Positions 43,674 to 52,983 of a stretch of DNA of 64,000 nt are shown one piece after another. The notes below the pieces were generated by a model. The model did no database searches. It was not told the DNA's origin and worked only from the letters and a program-made list of their open reading frames with translations. Source of the DNA: Flavobacterium sp. ACN2. GTDB taxonomy: Bacteria; Bacteroidota; Bacteroidia; Flavobacteriales; Flavobacteriaceae. Each line of letters begins with the position of its first letter. Positions within the stretch are counted from its first letter, which is position 1. The DNA lies in the NCBI RefSeq assembly GCF_002303885.1, contig NZ_MRCM01000002.1, positions 186,001 to 250,000 of the forward strand, given 5' to 3'. The position numbers were made by a program, and so were the translations under genes.

Positions 43674-46436
43674 ATGCAGAAAAGTAAGTCCAGATCAATC
43701 GTTTTTAAAATTGCGAAGTATTTCGGAATAACTTTCGCGGTTATTATAGGATTATTATTTTTAACGCCTATCGTCTTTGAGGATCAAATAAAAGAGCAAA
43801 TAAAGAAAACAGCTAACGAAAGATTAAGCGCAGAACTAAATTATTCTGACGTTTCTGTCTCATTCTTCCGCCATTTTCCTTCTCTTACTTTAACTTTAGA
43901 TAATTTAAGTTTAAATGGTTCAGCTCCATATACAAATGAAAAATTTATCACTGCAAAAGAGGTTTCTTTCGGAATCAATGTAGCGAGTCTTATTTTCAGC
44001 AAATCGGTAAAAATTGACCAGATTTATCTATCCGATTCTTTTATAAATGTAAAAGTGAATCCAAATGGAGAAGCCAATTACAACATTTATAAATCTCAGG
44101 AACAGGCTTCGCAACCAAAAGACAGCTCCGACACTGCCTTAAAACTAGAGCGAATTGAGATTTTGAATAGTAAAATTATTTACGACGATAAGTCGACAAA
44201 AGTCCATTTTGATGCTTACGGATTTAATTATTTAGGAAAAGGAGATTTGAATAAAGCTGTTTTTGACTTGTATTCGAAAGCTAAAATTGAGAAATTGAAT
44301 ATCGTTTATGAAGATGAACCTTATTTAATGAACAAAAAAATTGATGCTGATTTGATCACAAAAGTCAACATCAACTCGCTTTCTTTCTTTTTCCAACAAA
44401 ACAACCTTAAAATCAATCAGCTTCTGGTTGACTTTAAAGGAAAATTTGACATTTTGAAAGATGGTTACAACATGGATTTTGTTATTAAATCTGACAATAG
44501 CAATCTATATGATGTTTTTACCGCTTTTCCTCCAAAATACATTACTTGGCTTTCTAAAACCGAATTGAAAGGAAATACGAATCTTTTACTGACCTTAAAA
44601 GGAAAGTATATCGCTTCAGAAAATATTGCTCCAGATTTGAACTTAGATGTAAAAATAAATGACGGTTTTGTTAATTATAACAAAAGCGCATTTCCAGTTT
44701 CAAACTTAAATTTAGACATCAAAACTAAAGTTCCGTCTTTAAATCCGGATCTGGTTATTGTCGATGCAAAAAACCTTTCCTTGAACATTAATCAGGATTA
44801 TTTAAAATCTACATTTTTGGTTAAAGGAGTAAACACACCCGAAATTAACGCCGATTTCAAAGCTAAAATTGATCTTGAAAAACTAACCAAAGCACTCGGA
44901 ATTCCTGATATTGAGCTAAAAGGAGCTTTGGCTGGAGATGTAAAAGCAAACGGAGTATTCGATCAAAAAAACAAGCGTTTTCCTGTTACAAACGGAATCG
45001 TTAATTTAGAAAATGGTTATTTAAAAACACCGTATTACCCAAATCCGATTACAAACATTACCATTAAATCTAAAATCGAAAACCAAAAAGGAACTTTTGA
45101 GGATTTAAAAATAAACTTAACCCCAACTCAATTTACTTTTGAAGGAAAACCAGTTTTTGTGCAAGCTTATTTAAGCAATTTTGACGATTTAAATTATGAC
45201 ATAAAAGCAAAAGGAGAATTGGATGTGAGCAGAATTTATAAAGTTTTCTCGCAAAAAGGCCTTGATCTTGACGGTTTCGTAAAAGCAGATTTGTCTTTGA
45301 AAGGAAAACAAAGCGATGCCGAAAAAGGAAATTACAGCAAACTAAACAATAAAGGAACTCTTGAATTAAGAAACATCGGAATTGCTTCTGAATATCTTCC
45401 AAAGAGATTCATTATCAAAGAAGGAATTTTCAAAATCAATCAGGATAAAATGTCGTTCAATAATTTCTTGGCCGCTTACGGACAATCTGATTTTAAAATG
45501 AATGGTTATTTACAGAATGTTTTCAATTACGCCATGACCAATACAGGCATTTTAAGAGGTTCTTTTAAAGTTACTTCTCGATATATCAATATTGACGAAT
45601 TTATGTCGAGTGTAGATCCTAATACACCCGTAACAGAAAGTTCAGCTCCAAAAACAGAAGCCAAACAATCAGACAACACCCAAACTGGCGTTATTATCAT
45701 TCCAAACAATTTAAATTTACAGTTATTCGCAAATGCACAAAAAGTTAATTTCGACAAACTAAATCTGCAAAATGCAACTGGAAATTTAACCATGAAAAAT
45801 GGTAAATTAACTATGCAAAATACTGGTTTCAACCTAATTGGATGCAACGTTTCTATGAACGCCAATTATCAAGCTGTAACTCCGCAAAAAGCAAATTTTG
45901 ATTATGCTATAAAAGCTACTGATTTTGATATTAAAAGAGCGTATAATGAAATCGAAGTTTTTAGAAAAATGGCCAGCGCTGCAGAGAAAGCACAAGGGAT
46001 TGTTTCTTTAGACTATCAATTAAAAGGTCGCTTAAATGCAAATATGGATCCTGTCTATCCTTCTCTTGTAGGTGGCGGGACACTTTCTGTAAAAGATGTA
46101 AAAGTGAGAGGTTTGAAAATGTTTAATGCTGTAAGCAAACAAACAAATTCAGAGTCTATGAAAAATCCAGATCTTTCTAAAGTAGATATTAAAACAACCG
46201 TTAAAAACAATATTATAACTGTAGAGCGCTTTAAATTTAAGTTTGCTGGCTTTAGACCAAGAATCGAAGGAACATCAAGCCTAGACGGAAGACTTAACCT
46301 AAAAATGCGTTTAGGACTGCCTCCTTTCGGTATTTTTGGAATTCCATTAACCGTAACAGGAACACAGGATAATCCAAAAGTAAAAGTGGGAAGAAAAACT
46401 GAAGACTTGGAAGAAACTAAGGATACTGAAGATTAA
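43674..46436 (+). CDS. AsmA-like inner-membrane-anchored envelope protein
   Basis: A 920-residue protein with one N-terminal transmembrane helix (about 16-32, YFGITFAVIIGLLFLTPIVF) and a long periplasmic part. The start DQIKEQIKKTANERL and SDVSVSFFRHFPSLTLTLDNLSL match the AsmA N-terminal region, and the C-terminal region (about 740-905, ending LGLPPFGIFGIPLTVTGTQDNPKVKVG) matches the conserved AsmA C-terminal domain. Members belong to the repeating beta-groove lipid-transport group (relatives of TamB, YhdP), and several help move phospholipids to the outer membrane. A similar role here is inference. The end is acidic and low-complexity (EDLEETKDTED). Confidence 0.85.
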   Translation: MQKSKSRSIVFKIAKYFGITFAVIIGLLFLTPIVFEDQIKEQIKKTANERLSAELNYSDVSVSFFRHFPSLTLTLDNLSLNGSAPYTNEKFITAKEVSFGINVASLIFSKSVKIDQIYLSDSFINVKVNPNGEANYNIYKSQEQASQPKDSSDTALKLERIEILNSKIIYDDKSTKVHFDAYGFNYLGKGDLNKAVFDLYSKAKIEKLNIVYEDEPYLMNKKIDADLITKVNINSLSFFFQQNNLKINQLLVDFKGKFDILKDGYNMDFVIKSDNSNLYDVFTAFPPKYITWLSKTELKGNTNLLLTLKGKYIASENIAPDLNLDVKINDGFVNYNKSAFPVSNLNLDIKTKVPSLNPDLVIVDAKNLSLNINQDYLKSTFLVKGVNTPEINADFKAKIDLEKLTKALGIPDIELKGALAGDVKANGVFDQKNKRFPVTNGIVNLENGYLKTPYYPNPITNITIKSKIENQKGTFEDLKINLTPTQFTFEGKPVFVQAYLSNFDDLNYDIKAKGELDVSRIYKVFSQKGLDLDGFVKADLSLKGKQSDAEKGNYSKLNNKGTLELRNIGIASEYLPKRFIIKEGIFKINQDKMSFNNFLAAYGQSDFKMNGYLQNVFNYAMTNTGILRGSFKVTSRYINIDEFMSSVDPNTPVTESSAPKTEAKQSDNTQTGVIIIPNNLNLQLFANAQKVNFDKLNLQNATGNLTMKNGKLTMQNTGFNLIGCNVSMNANYQAVTPQKANFDYAIKATDFDIKRAYNEIEVFRKMASAAEKAQGIVSLDYQLKGRLNANMDPVYPSLVGGGTLSVKDVKVRGLKMFNAVSKQTNSESMKNPDLSKVDIKTTVKNNIITVERFKFKFAGFRPRIEGTSSLDGRLNLKMRLGLPPFGIFGIPLTVTGTQDNPKVKVGRKTEDLEETKDTED

Positions 46437-46470
46437 AAATTTCAAATTCCAAACTCGATCTCAACATATC

Positions 46471-46510
46471 AACCTTTGTCATAGTGTAAAATTTTGACAA
46501 AGGTTTTTTT
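46471..46510 (+). terminator. Terminator after the AsmA-like gene
   Basis: AACCTTTGTCA and TTGACAAAGGTT flank a 12-base loop and are followed by a T run. The AATTCCAAA word just upstream (46443-46452) belongs to the same recurring intergenic vocabulary. Confidence 0.85.
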
Positions 46511-46544
46511 ATATAAATTTGATAAAGTTTTACTCCCTTAAATC

Positions 46545-47057
46545 ATGGCTATTCCGACAAACAAAGAAGAATTGCAAACTGCAATCAAAACCAATTACAG
46601 TAAGCTCAAAAAAGAGTTGTCTAAAACTCCTGAAGAATCCACCACAATTCCAAATTTACAGGGGCATGCAAAAGATACATTAATGAGCATTAACAATCTT
46701 GTTTCTTATTTAATAGGATGGGGAGAATTGGTGCTAAAATGGAACACAAAGAAAGAACTAAACGAAACGGTTGATTTTCCTGAAACAGGTTACAAATGGA
46801 ATGAATTGGGAAAACTGGCACAAAAATTCTATAAGGATTATGAAAAAGACGACTTTAATACCTTATGCACTAAACTAAACAATACCGTTCAAAAGATTCT
46901 TTCTTTAATTGAAGAGAAATCTAATACAGAATTATATGAAACCGCTTGGTATGAAAAGTGGACATTAGGCAGAATGATACAATTTAATACGGCATCTCCT
47001 TACAATAATGCAAGAGGCAGAATTCGCAAGTGGAAAAAAGAAAACAATATTTTATAA
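46545..47057 (+). CDS. ClbS/DfsB-family four-helix protein
   Basis: A 170-residue cytoplasmic protein matching the ClbS/DfsB (DUF1706) family. Marks are the opening MAIPTNKEEL, DTLMSINNLVSYLIGWGELVLKW near residues 44-66 and the C-terminal SPYNNARGRIRKWKKEN, which is the most constant part of the family. ClbS itself is a self-resistance hydrolase that opens the colibactin cyclopropane; most other members have no known substrate, and no toxin biosynthesis gene is near. It converges with the membrane-protein gene at 47064, with only six bases between stops and no terminator visible. Confidence 0.85.
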   Translation: MAIPTNKEELQTAIKTNYSKLKKELSKTPEESTTIPNLQGHAKDTLMSINNLVSYLIGWGELVLKWNTKKELNETVDFPETGYKWNELGKLAQKFYKDYEKDDFNTLCTKLNNTVQKILSLIEEKSNTELYETAWYEKWTLGRMIQFNTASPYNNARGRIRKWKKENNIL

Positions 47058-47063
47058 TTTCAA

Positions 47064-48356
47064 TTAAGAAAAGACAAATTTAGAAACATACAAAATCCCT
47101 TTGCCCATCAACCACAACAATAAAGCAAGTCCCAATAATTTCCAAGCCCAACCTCTTCCTCTTTTCCAATTTGAGAAAAAAGAAAAAACTTCCATATACT
47201 TTATTATTACAAATAAGGTTGATCCTATAATGGCAAACCAGATCACTTCGTATAAACCAAAATAAAAACCATACAGAAAAACCGCACCAAGAAAAAGGAA
47301 CGTTACCAATTGTATAAAATAATAATTTCTAAAACTGTATTTATGATTCATTTTTAATGACAGTATTAAAAATGAAAAAATCTCCAAACTTATGAATGCC
47401 GCAATAACATTATAAAAAACAGCATTCCATTGCAGCACAAGAACAATAGTCAAAACAACCGCTACAACTGTACATGCAGCTAGAGAATTGACACTTCTTT
47501 CTCTATATACTTCATTCTTAAAAGGAAATAAAATTGGATACATAAATTTTTCCAATGTACGCCAAAACGGTAAAGCATAAATTGCAGCAATTGCTGAAAC
47601 CACAATTTCGTAGTTATAAAAAATATCTGTGGGAACTTTAAACAATACATACCAAAGAGCCAATGTAACCAAAACAGCTGGCAGACATATTGTTTTTATG
47701 GTCTCCCACGGATCTTTTCCCCAGAAATTACTTCCGATCTCAAAAACGTATTTTTTAACCCAATATTCTCTAGTAAACAAAGCCGTTGACTGACTCCATA
47801 ATAAAAATAGTCCCAAATGAATACTTACTGTTCGCACTACAAAATCCTCAACAGAAACGGCATAAAAGATACAAGCGACTCCTACTATCAAAAGTTCAAA
47901 AGTCAACAATAAAGGAGAAAATAAATATCTTAAAACAGGCTCTAAACGCTTGAGAAGAAATCCAATCCACAAACTCCAATATTTTTTAAAGAGCGCAATA
48001 ACCGCACAAATAGCTATAAAGGCCGACAAATAAAACATCCAGTTCGTAAACAATTGAGTCTGCATCCAAATTTGAACTCTGGAGTTTTTTTGAGGTTCGT
48101 AGATTACTTTGGAATTTTCAAAAATCTGCTGAGCTAATTCATCTCTCGTTTTAGAATCAAACTCTGGAAACAATCTTTTGTTTTCCTCCCAAAATTGATC
48201 TGTTTTAAAGCCATTCCTTTTTAGAACTTCAAATTCATATAAAGTTTTTTTCTGTTTTTCATTTAAAGAACTTAAATGACTTACAATATTTTCCGAAGGA
48301 GTATTTGCATAAGCGCCAAGACAGCACAACAAAAACAATATTAAAATCTTTTTCAA
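47064..48356 (-). CDS. Polytopic membrane protein of unknown function
   Basis: A 430-residue protein I do not recognise. It has a signal peptide (ending GAYA), an extracytoplasmic helical segment of about 85 residues (LNEKQKKTLYEFEVLKRNGF to KVIYEPQK) and then about ten hydrophobic helices from residue 105 to the end. Basic loops lie between several helices (WSLWIGFLLKRLEP, FPFKNEVYRERSVNS, SNWKRGRGW). The layout of a small periplasmic domain followed by a helix bundle is somewhat like mechanosensitive-channel relatives, but I see no MscS core motif. It lies between two unrelated genes with its own 3' end against a convergent neighbour. Reading frame and hydrophobicity pattern make it a real gene. 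Confidence 0.75.
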   Translation of the reverse strand: MKKILILFLLCCLGAYANTPSENIVSHLSSLNEKQKKTLYEFEVLKRNGFKTDQFWEENKRLFPEFDSKTRDELAQQIFENSKVIYEPQKNSRVQIWMQTQLFTNWMFYLSAFIAICAVIALFKKYWSLWIGFLLKRLEPVLRYLFSPLLLTFELLIVGVACIFYAVSVEDFVVRTVSIHLGLFLLWSQSTALFTREYWVKKYVFEIGSNFWGKDPWETIKTICLPAVLVTLALWYVLFKVPTDIFYNYEIVVSAIAAIYALPFWRTLEKFMYPILFPFKNEVYRERSVNSLAACTVVAVVLTIVLVLQWNAVFYNVIAAFISLEIFSFLILSLKMNHKYSFRNYYFIQLVTFLFLGAVFLYGFYFGLYEVIWFAIIGSTLFVIIKYMEVFSFFSNWKRGRGWAWKLLGLALLLWLMGKGILYVSKFVFS

Positions 48357-48421
48357 ACTTTTTTATTTAAAGAGGCTAACAAATGTAAGTTTTAAAGTCT
48401 TTCCAAAAAAGTCATAGAAAT

Positions 48422-48455
48422 AAAAAAACCCGATCATTTCTGAACGGGTTTTTTA
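48422..48455 (-). terminator. Terminator after rpmA
   Basis: On the minus strand AAACCCG and CGGGTTT enclose a twelve-base loop and end in a T run, 21 bases after the rpmA stop. Confidence 0.88.
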
Positions 48456-48475
48456 TAAAAAGTAATCTTTGATTA

Positions 48476-48736
48476 TTAAGCCTCGAAAGGAATAATAGAT
48501 ACATAAGATTTGTTATCTCTTTTCTTTTGGAACTTAACAACTCCAGCAACTCTTGCGTGAAGAGTGTGATCTTTACTAATGTAAACGTTTTCACCTGGAT
48601 TATGTTTTGAACCTCTTTGTCTAACGATGATGTTCCCAGCAATAGCAGCTTGTCCACCATAAATCTTAACGCCTAAACGTTTTGATTCTGATTCTCTACC
48701 ATTCTTCGAACTACCGACACCTTTCTTGTGAGCCAT
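48476..48736 (-). CDS. rpmA: 50S ribosomal protein bL27
   Basis: An 86-residue ribosomal protein. [16 protein letters not shown] is the classical N-terminal arm that reaches the peptidyl transferase centre; the form here starts directly with Met-Ala-His, so it lacks the cleavable N-terminal extension of Firmicutes. [10 protein letters not shown] and [14 protein letters not shown] follow as in all bL27 proteins. It is 24 bases downstream of rplU, the near-universal order. Confidence 0.97.
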
Positions 48737-48760
48737 GACGTATGAGTTTAAATATTGTTA

Positions 48761-49198
48761 TTATTCTTTAGTAGCTTCTTTTTTAGCTTTTGGAGCTGCT
48801 TTTTTAGCTTTTGGAGCTTCTACTTCTTCAGTAGCTGCTTCTTCTGCTACAACCGCTTTTTTAGCTGCTGCTTTTTTAGTTCCTCCTGCTGCAGTAATAC
48901 CTTCAATTACAATTTGTGTAAGATATTGTCTGTGACCATTTCTTTTTTTGTATCCTTTTCTTCTTTTCTTTTTGAAAACGATAACTTTATCACCTTTTAA
49001 GTGTTGTAACACTTTAGCTTCTACTGAAGCACCTTCTATAGCTGGGGCGCCTAAAGTTACATTTCCATTATCATCTAATAAAAGAACTTTGTCAAAAGAA
49101 ACTTTTGAACCTTCTTCATTAGCTAAACGGTGAACATAAACCTTTAAGTCTTTGCTTACTTTAAATTGTTGCCCTGCTATCTCTACGATTGCATACAT
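48761..49198 (-). CDS. rplU: 50S ribosomal protein bL21 with Ala/Lys-rich tail
   Basis: A 145-residue protein. Residues 1-103 are the normal bL21 (MYAIVEIAGQQFKVSKDLK, then KVIVFKKKRRKGYKKRNGHRQ and LTQIVIEGI). About 40 extra residues follow, low-complexity and rich in Ala, Lys and Glu (GTKKAAAKKAVVAEEAATEE). Such tails occur in flavobacterial bL21; their role is unknown. It is first gene of the rplU-rpmA pair and has a consensus promoter at 49229-49258. Confidence 0.96.
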   Translation of the reverse strand: MYAIVEIAGQQFKVSKDLKVYVHRLANEEGSKVSFDKVLLLDDNGNVTLGAPAIEGASVEAKVLQHLKGDKVIVFKKKRRKGYKKRNGHRQYLTQIVIEGITAAGGTKKAAAKKAVVAEEAATEEVEAPKAKKAAPKAKKEATKE

Positions 49199-49228
49199 AT
49201 CAAATTGATTTATTGAATTTTAAGGTTG

Positions 49229-49258
49229 CAAATATACAACTAATAATTTACTATGCAA
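49229..49258 (-). promoter_or_regulatory. Consensus promoter for rplU-rpmA
   Basis: On the minus strand, TTG (49258-49256), a 19-base spacer and TATATTTG (49236-49229) match the Bacteroidota -33/-7 consensus exactly, about 30 bases before the start codon. Confidence 0.8.
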
Positions 49259-49401
49259 CCCATACAAGCAAAAATATTTTTACCCGAAAAAACCTTGTTT
49301 TTCAAGTAGTTCTGCACATAAAATAGAATTAATTTAAAGTAAAAGATTGTTAAAATCGTATTTATTTAAAAACAAATCTACAATTCGTAATTAAAAAAAA
49401 C

Positions 49402-49409
49402 TATTTTTG
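49402..49409 (+). promoter_or_regulatory. Probable -7 element for the M16 peptidase pair
   Basis: TATTTTTG fits TAnnTTTG, 63 bases before the ATG at 49473. No clear TTG lies at the right distance. Confidence 0.45.
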
Positions 49410-49472
49410 ATGTAACCAAAATCAACTCTTATCTACCTACTATATGTTGATATTTTAAAATTATTAATCTTT

Positions 49473-50795
49473 ATGAAAAAATCAGTAATGATGTTAAGTG
49501 CTGCATTAATGCTTGGCGGAGTGGCTCATGCCCAAAAAGTAGCTTTCGAAGAATACGACTTAGACAATGGCCTACATGTCATTTTACACAATGACCCTTC
49601 TGCCCCTGTCGTTATCACTTCGGTAATGTATCATGTGGGATCAAAAGACGAACGTCCTGACAGAACTGGATTTGCTCACTTTTTTGAACATCTATTATTT
49701 GAAGGAACCCAAAATATAAAACGTGGGGAATGGATGAAAATTGTTACTGCAAATGGAGGCGTAAACAACGCCAACACATCTGATGACCGAACTTATTATT
49801 ATGAAGTTTTTCCTTCTAACAGTTTAGAACTTGGTTTATGGATGGAATCTGAAAGATTAATGCATCCTATTATTAATAAGATTGGAGTTGACACGCAGAA
49901 TGAAGTCGTAAAAGAAGAAAAAAGAATGCGTTATGACAATCAGCCGTACGGAAATATTCTTCCTGAGGTTAAAAAGAACATGTTCAAAAATCATCCTTAT
50001 AGATGGACTACAATTGGTTCTATGAAAGATTTGGATGCAGCAACTCTTGAAGAATTCCAGGCTTTCAATAAAAAATTCTATACTCCAAATAATGCCGTTT
50101 TGGTCGTGGCAGGAGATTTTGAAAAAACAAAAACAAAAGAATGGATTCAGAAATATTTTGGACCAATTCCAAAAGGGGAAGAAGTTAAAAAACAAACCTA
50201 CACAGAAGAACCTATAAACCAAACCATTAAAGCAACTTACGAAGATCCGAATATTCAGATCCCAATGATTGTGGCTTCTTATAGAACACCTTCAATGAAA
50301 ACAAGAGATGCAAGGGTTTTAGATTTAATTTCTTCTTATTTAAGTGATGGAAAAAGTTCTAAACTTTATAAAAAAATAGTTGACGACAAAAAAATGGCGT
50401 TACAAATTGGCGCAGTAGGATTTAGCCAAGAAGATTACGGAATGTACATTCTTTACGGCCTACCAATGGCACCATACACCATTAATGATATCTTAAAGGA
50501 AATGGATGAGGAAATTGTAAAAATCCAAACCGATCTTATTTCCGAAAAAGATTATGAAAAATTACAGAATAAATTCGATAACAATTACGTAAATGCCAAT
50601 GCAAGCGTAGAAGGAATTGCAGAAAATCTGGCTTCTTATTATCTTCTTTACGGAGATGTCAATTTAATTAATACCGAAATCGACATTTACCATTCTATTA
50701 CGAGAGAAGAAATTAGAGAAGTTGCCAAAAAATACCTGAATCCGAATCAGCGTTTGATTTTAGATTATGTTCCTACTGCCAAATCTCAAAACTAA
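49473..50795 (+). CDS. M16-family zinc peptidase, catalytic subunit
   Basis: A 440-residue exported protein (signal peptide ending GVAHAQ). The inverted zinc motif His69-Phe-Phe-Glu72-His73 (AHFFEHLLFEG) is complete, with the third ligand Glu in NEVVKEEKRMR near 145-155. The rest fits a two-domain M16B subunit (NNAVLVVAGDFEKTKTKEWIQKYFGPIP near 205-232, YLSDGKSSKLYKKIV near 290). M16 enzymes of this kind degrade or process peptides inside a clam-shell dimer. The partner is encoded 12 bases downstream and lacks the zinc motif, so the two should make an active/inactive pair in the periplasm. Confidence 0.93.
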   Translation: MKKSVMMLSAALMLGGVAHAQKVAFEEYDLDNGLHVILHNDPSAPVVITSVMYHVGSKDERPDRTGFAHFFEHLLFEGTQNIKRGEWMKIVTANGGVNNANTSDDRTYYYEVFPSNSLELGLWMESERLMHPIINKIGVDTQNEVVKEEKRMRYDNQPYGNILPEVKKNMFKNHPYRWTTIGSMKDLDAATLEEFQAFNKKFYTPNNAVLVVAGDFEKTKTKEWIQKYFGPIPKGEEVKKQTYTEEPINQTIKATYEDPNIQIPMIVASYRTPSMKTRDARVLDLISSYLSDGKSSKLYKKIVDDKKMALQIGAVGFSQEDYGMYILYGLPMAPYTINDILKEMDEEIVKIQTDLISEKDYEKLQNKFDNNYVNANASVEGIAENLASYYLLYGDVNLINTEIDIYHSITREEIREVAKKYLNPNQRLILDYVPTAKSQN

Positions 50796-50807
50796 GAATA
50801 TCGAATC

Positions 50808-52856
50808 ATGAAAAAAATATATCCTTTTTTAATCCTTATTTTCCTAACTGGAATTATGCAAGCACAAGATCGTCCACAACCCAAACCAGGAAATGCCCCA
50901 GTAGTCAACATCAAAAAACCGCAGACCTTTGTTTTAGCAAACGGAATGAAAGTTTTAGTTGTTGAAAACCACAAATTACCTAGAGTGAGCTATACACTTA
51001 CTTTAGATAATGCTCCGTTTACTGAAGGCAACAAAAAAGGGGTTGATGAATTGACCAGCAGCTTAATTGGAAACGGAACTAAAAAAACAACCAAAGAAGC
51101 TTTTAACGAAGAAATTGATTTTTACGGAGCTAATATCAACTTTACTTCTCAAGGCGCCTATGCAAGTTCATTGTCAAAATATTCTGGCCGCGTTTTAGAG
51201 CTTTTAGCAGAAGGTGCTTTACAACCTAATTTCACTCAAACTGAATTTGATAAAGAAAAAGCAAAACTTTTGGAAGGTCTTAAAGCCGACGAAAAAAGCG
51301 TTCCTGCCATTTCAAACCGAGTAGTTGACGTTTTGGCTTTTGGGAAAAATCATCCGGTAGGAGAATATCTTTCTGAAGAGACTGTAAAAAATGTAACTCT
51401 TGCAGATGTCCAAAACAATTACAATACTTATTTCGTTCCAGAAAATGCTTATTTAGTTATTATTGGAGACGTCAAATTTAAAGAAGCAAAAACTGCTGTT
51501 GAAAAATTATTCAGCGGATGGAAAAAGCAGACTGCACCAAAAAACACTTACCCAACTCCAGTAAATGTTTCGAGCTTACAAATCGATTTTGTTGATGTTC
51601 CAAATGCGGTTCAATCTGAAATTTCATTAGTAAATACGGTAAATTTAAGAATGAACGATCCAGATTTTTTTCCTGCCGTTATTGCCAATCAAATTCTTGG
51701 AGGCGATTTTAATAGCTACTTAAACATGAATTTACGCGAACAGCACGCTTGGACTTATGGAGCAAGTTCTAGCATTGGGAGCGGGAAATATGTTACTAAA
51801 TTTAAGGCTTCATCTGCTGTTAGAAATACGGTAACAGATAGCGCTGTTGTTCAATTCGTTAAAGAAATAAAGCGAATTAGAACAGAAAGAGTTGATCCAG
51901 AAGTTTTAAGAAATGTAAAAGCAGGCTATATTGGAAGATTTGTAATGCAAGTTGAAAAACCGCAAGCTGTTGCGCGTTACGCCTTGAACATTGAAACAGA
52001 AAAACTTCCTGCAGATTTCTACGAAAAATACATTCAGACCATTAACAATGTTACTGCCGATGATATTTATCGTGTGGCCAACAAGTATTTCTTGTTAGAC
52101 AATATGCGTATCGTAATAGTTGGCAAAGGTTCTGATGTACTTCCTGGTTTAGAAAAATTACAAATTCCGATTCATTATTTCGACAAATACGGAAATCCAG
52201 TTGAAAAACCTGCTACAAAAAAAGAGGCTCCTAAAGATGTTAGCGCAAAAACGGTTTTTGAAAACTATATTAACGCAATTGGTGGAGAAAAAGCTGTTAC
52301 CGCAGTAAAAACATTATACATGAATGGCACAACAACTGTTCCGCAGGCCCCTAATCCATTAACGTTTACCTCTAAATTAGATTCGAAAGGAAAAATGATG
52401 GTTTCGCTTTCTATGGGAACTATGAATTTAATGAAACAGGTGGTTAACGAAAAAGGTGCTTACGTTGAACAGCAAGGCCAAAGAAAAAACCTTGAAGGTG
52501 AAGATTTAGCCGAAATGAAAGCTAATGCCGCTCCTTTTGAAGAATTACAACTTGTAAAAAGAACAGACCTTAAAGTAGAAGGAATTGAACCAATTAACGG
52601 AAATGATGCTTACGTAATTAAAGATGGCAAAACAAAGTATTATTACGACGTTAAATCTGGATTAAAAACAGCCGAATCTAAAGTTCGCGAACAAGGCGGA
52701 AAATCAGTTGAACAAATCACTAATTTCAATGATTATAAAGAAGTAAAAGGCGTTAAAGTTCCTTTTAACTTAGTTCAGAATGTTGGTTTTGAATTAGATA
52801 TTAAGATGTCTGATATTAAGATTAACGAAGGGGTTTCTGAGAAAGATTTTCTTTAA
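50808..52856 (+). CDS. M16-like partner subunit with extra C-terminal domain
   Basis: A 682-residue exported protein (signal peptide ending GIMQAQ). Residues about 35-470 form an M16 subunit in which the zinc motif is absent (VDELTSSLIGNG where HxxEH would stand). It has the Arg/Tyr region that completes the active site of the partner (LNMNLREQHAWTYGASS near 305). Residues about 485-680 are an additional domain (FENYINAIGGEKAVTAVKTLYMNGT, later NFNDYKEVKGVKVPF) resembling the outer-membrane lipoprotein-carrier-like fold used in other flavobacterial exported proteins. The subunit pairing is supported by the adjacent catalytic gene. The role of the extra domain is unknown; it may bind a substrate. 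Confidence 0.9.
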   Translation: MKKIYPFLILIFLTGIMQAQDRPQPKPGNAPVVNIKKPQTFVLANGMKVLVVENHKLPRVSYTLTLDNAPFTEGNKKGVDELTSSLIGNGTKKTTKEAFNEEIDFYGANINFTSQGAYASSLSKYSGRVLELLAEGALQPNFTQTEFDKEKAKLLEGLKADEKSVPAISNRVVDVLAFGKNHPVGEYLSEETVKNVTLADVQNNYNTYFVPENAYLVIIGDVKFKEAKTAVEKLFSGWKKQTAPKNTYPTPVNVSSLQIDFVDVPNAVQSEISLVNTVNLRMNDPDFFPAVIANQILGGDFNSYLNMNLREQHAWTYGASSSIGSGKYVTKFKASSAVRNTVTDSAVVQFVKEIKRIRTERVDPEVLRNVKAGYIGRFVMQVEKPQAVARYALNIETEKLPADFYEKYIQTINNVTADDIYRVANKYFLLDNMRIVIVGKGSDVLPGLEKLQIPIHYFDKYGNPVEKPATKKEAPKDVSAKTVFENYINAIGGEKAVTAVKTLYMNGTTTVPQAPNPLTFTSKLDSKGKMMVSLSMGTMNLMKQVVNEKGAYVEQQGQRKNLEGEDLAEMKANAAPFEELQLVKRTDLKVEGIEPINGNDAYVIKDGKTKYYYDVKSGLKTAESKVREQGGKSVEQITNFNDYKEVKGVKVPFNLVQNVGFELDIKMSDIKINEGVSEKDFL

Positions 52857-52861
52857 AAGAT

Positions 52862-52922
52862 GCTAAGTTCTGAGATACTAAGCTTCTAAGTTGCTAAGCT
52901 TCTAAGTTGCTAAGGCTCTAAG
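52862..52922. repeat. Degenerate 16-bp tandem repeat (CTAAGCTTCTAAGTTG)
   Basis: Two exact copies of CTAAGCTTCTAAGTTG (52878-52893 and 52894-52909) are flanked by related degenerate copies on both sides. It lies right after the stop codon of the M16-like gene and before a terminator. No coding content is evident. Confidence 0.75.
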
Positions 52923-52930
52923 ATTTCAAG

Positions 52931-52969
52931 GCATTGTCAAAGTTTAAAACTTTGACAATGCTTTTTTTT
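52931..52969 (+). terminator. Terminator after the M16 pair
   Basis: GCATTGTCAAAGTTT and AAACTTTGACAATGC form an almost perfect stem with a one-base centre (effective loop a few bases), followed by eight T residues. Confidence 0.9.
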
Positions 52970-52983
52970 ATTTATATCATCTA

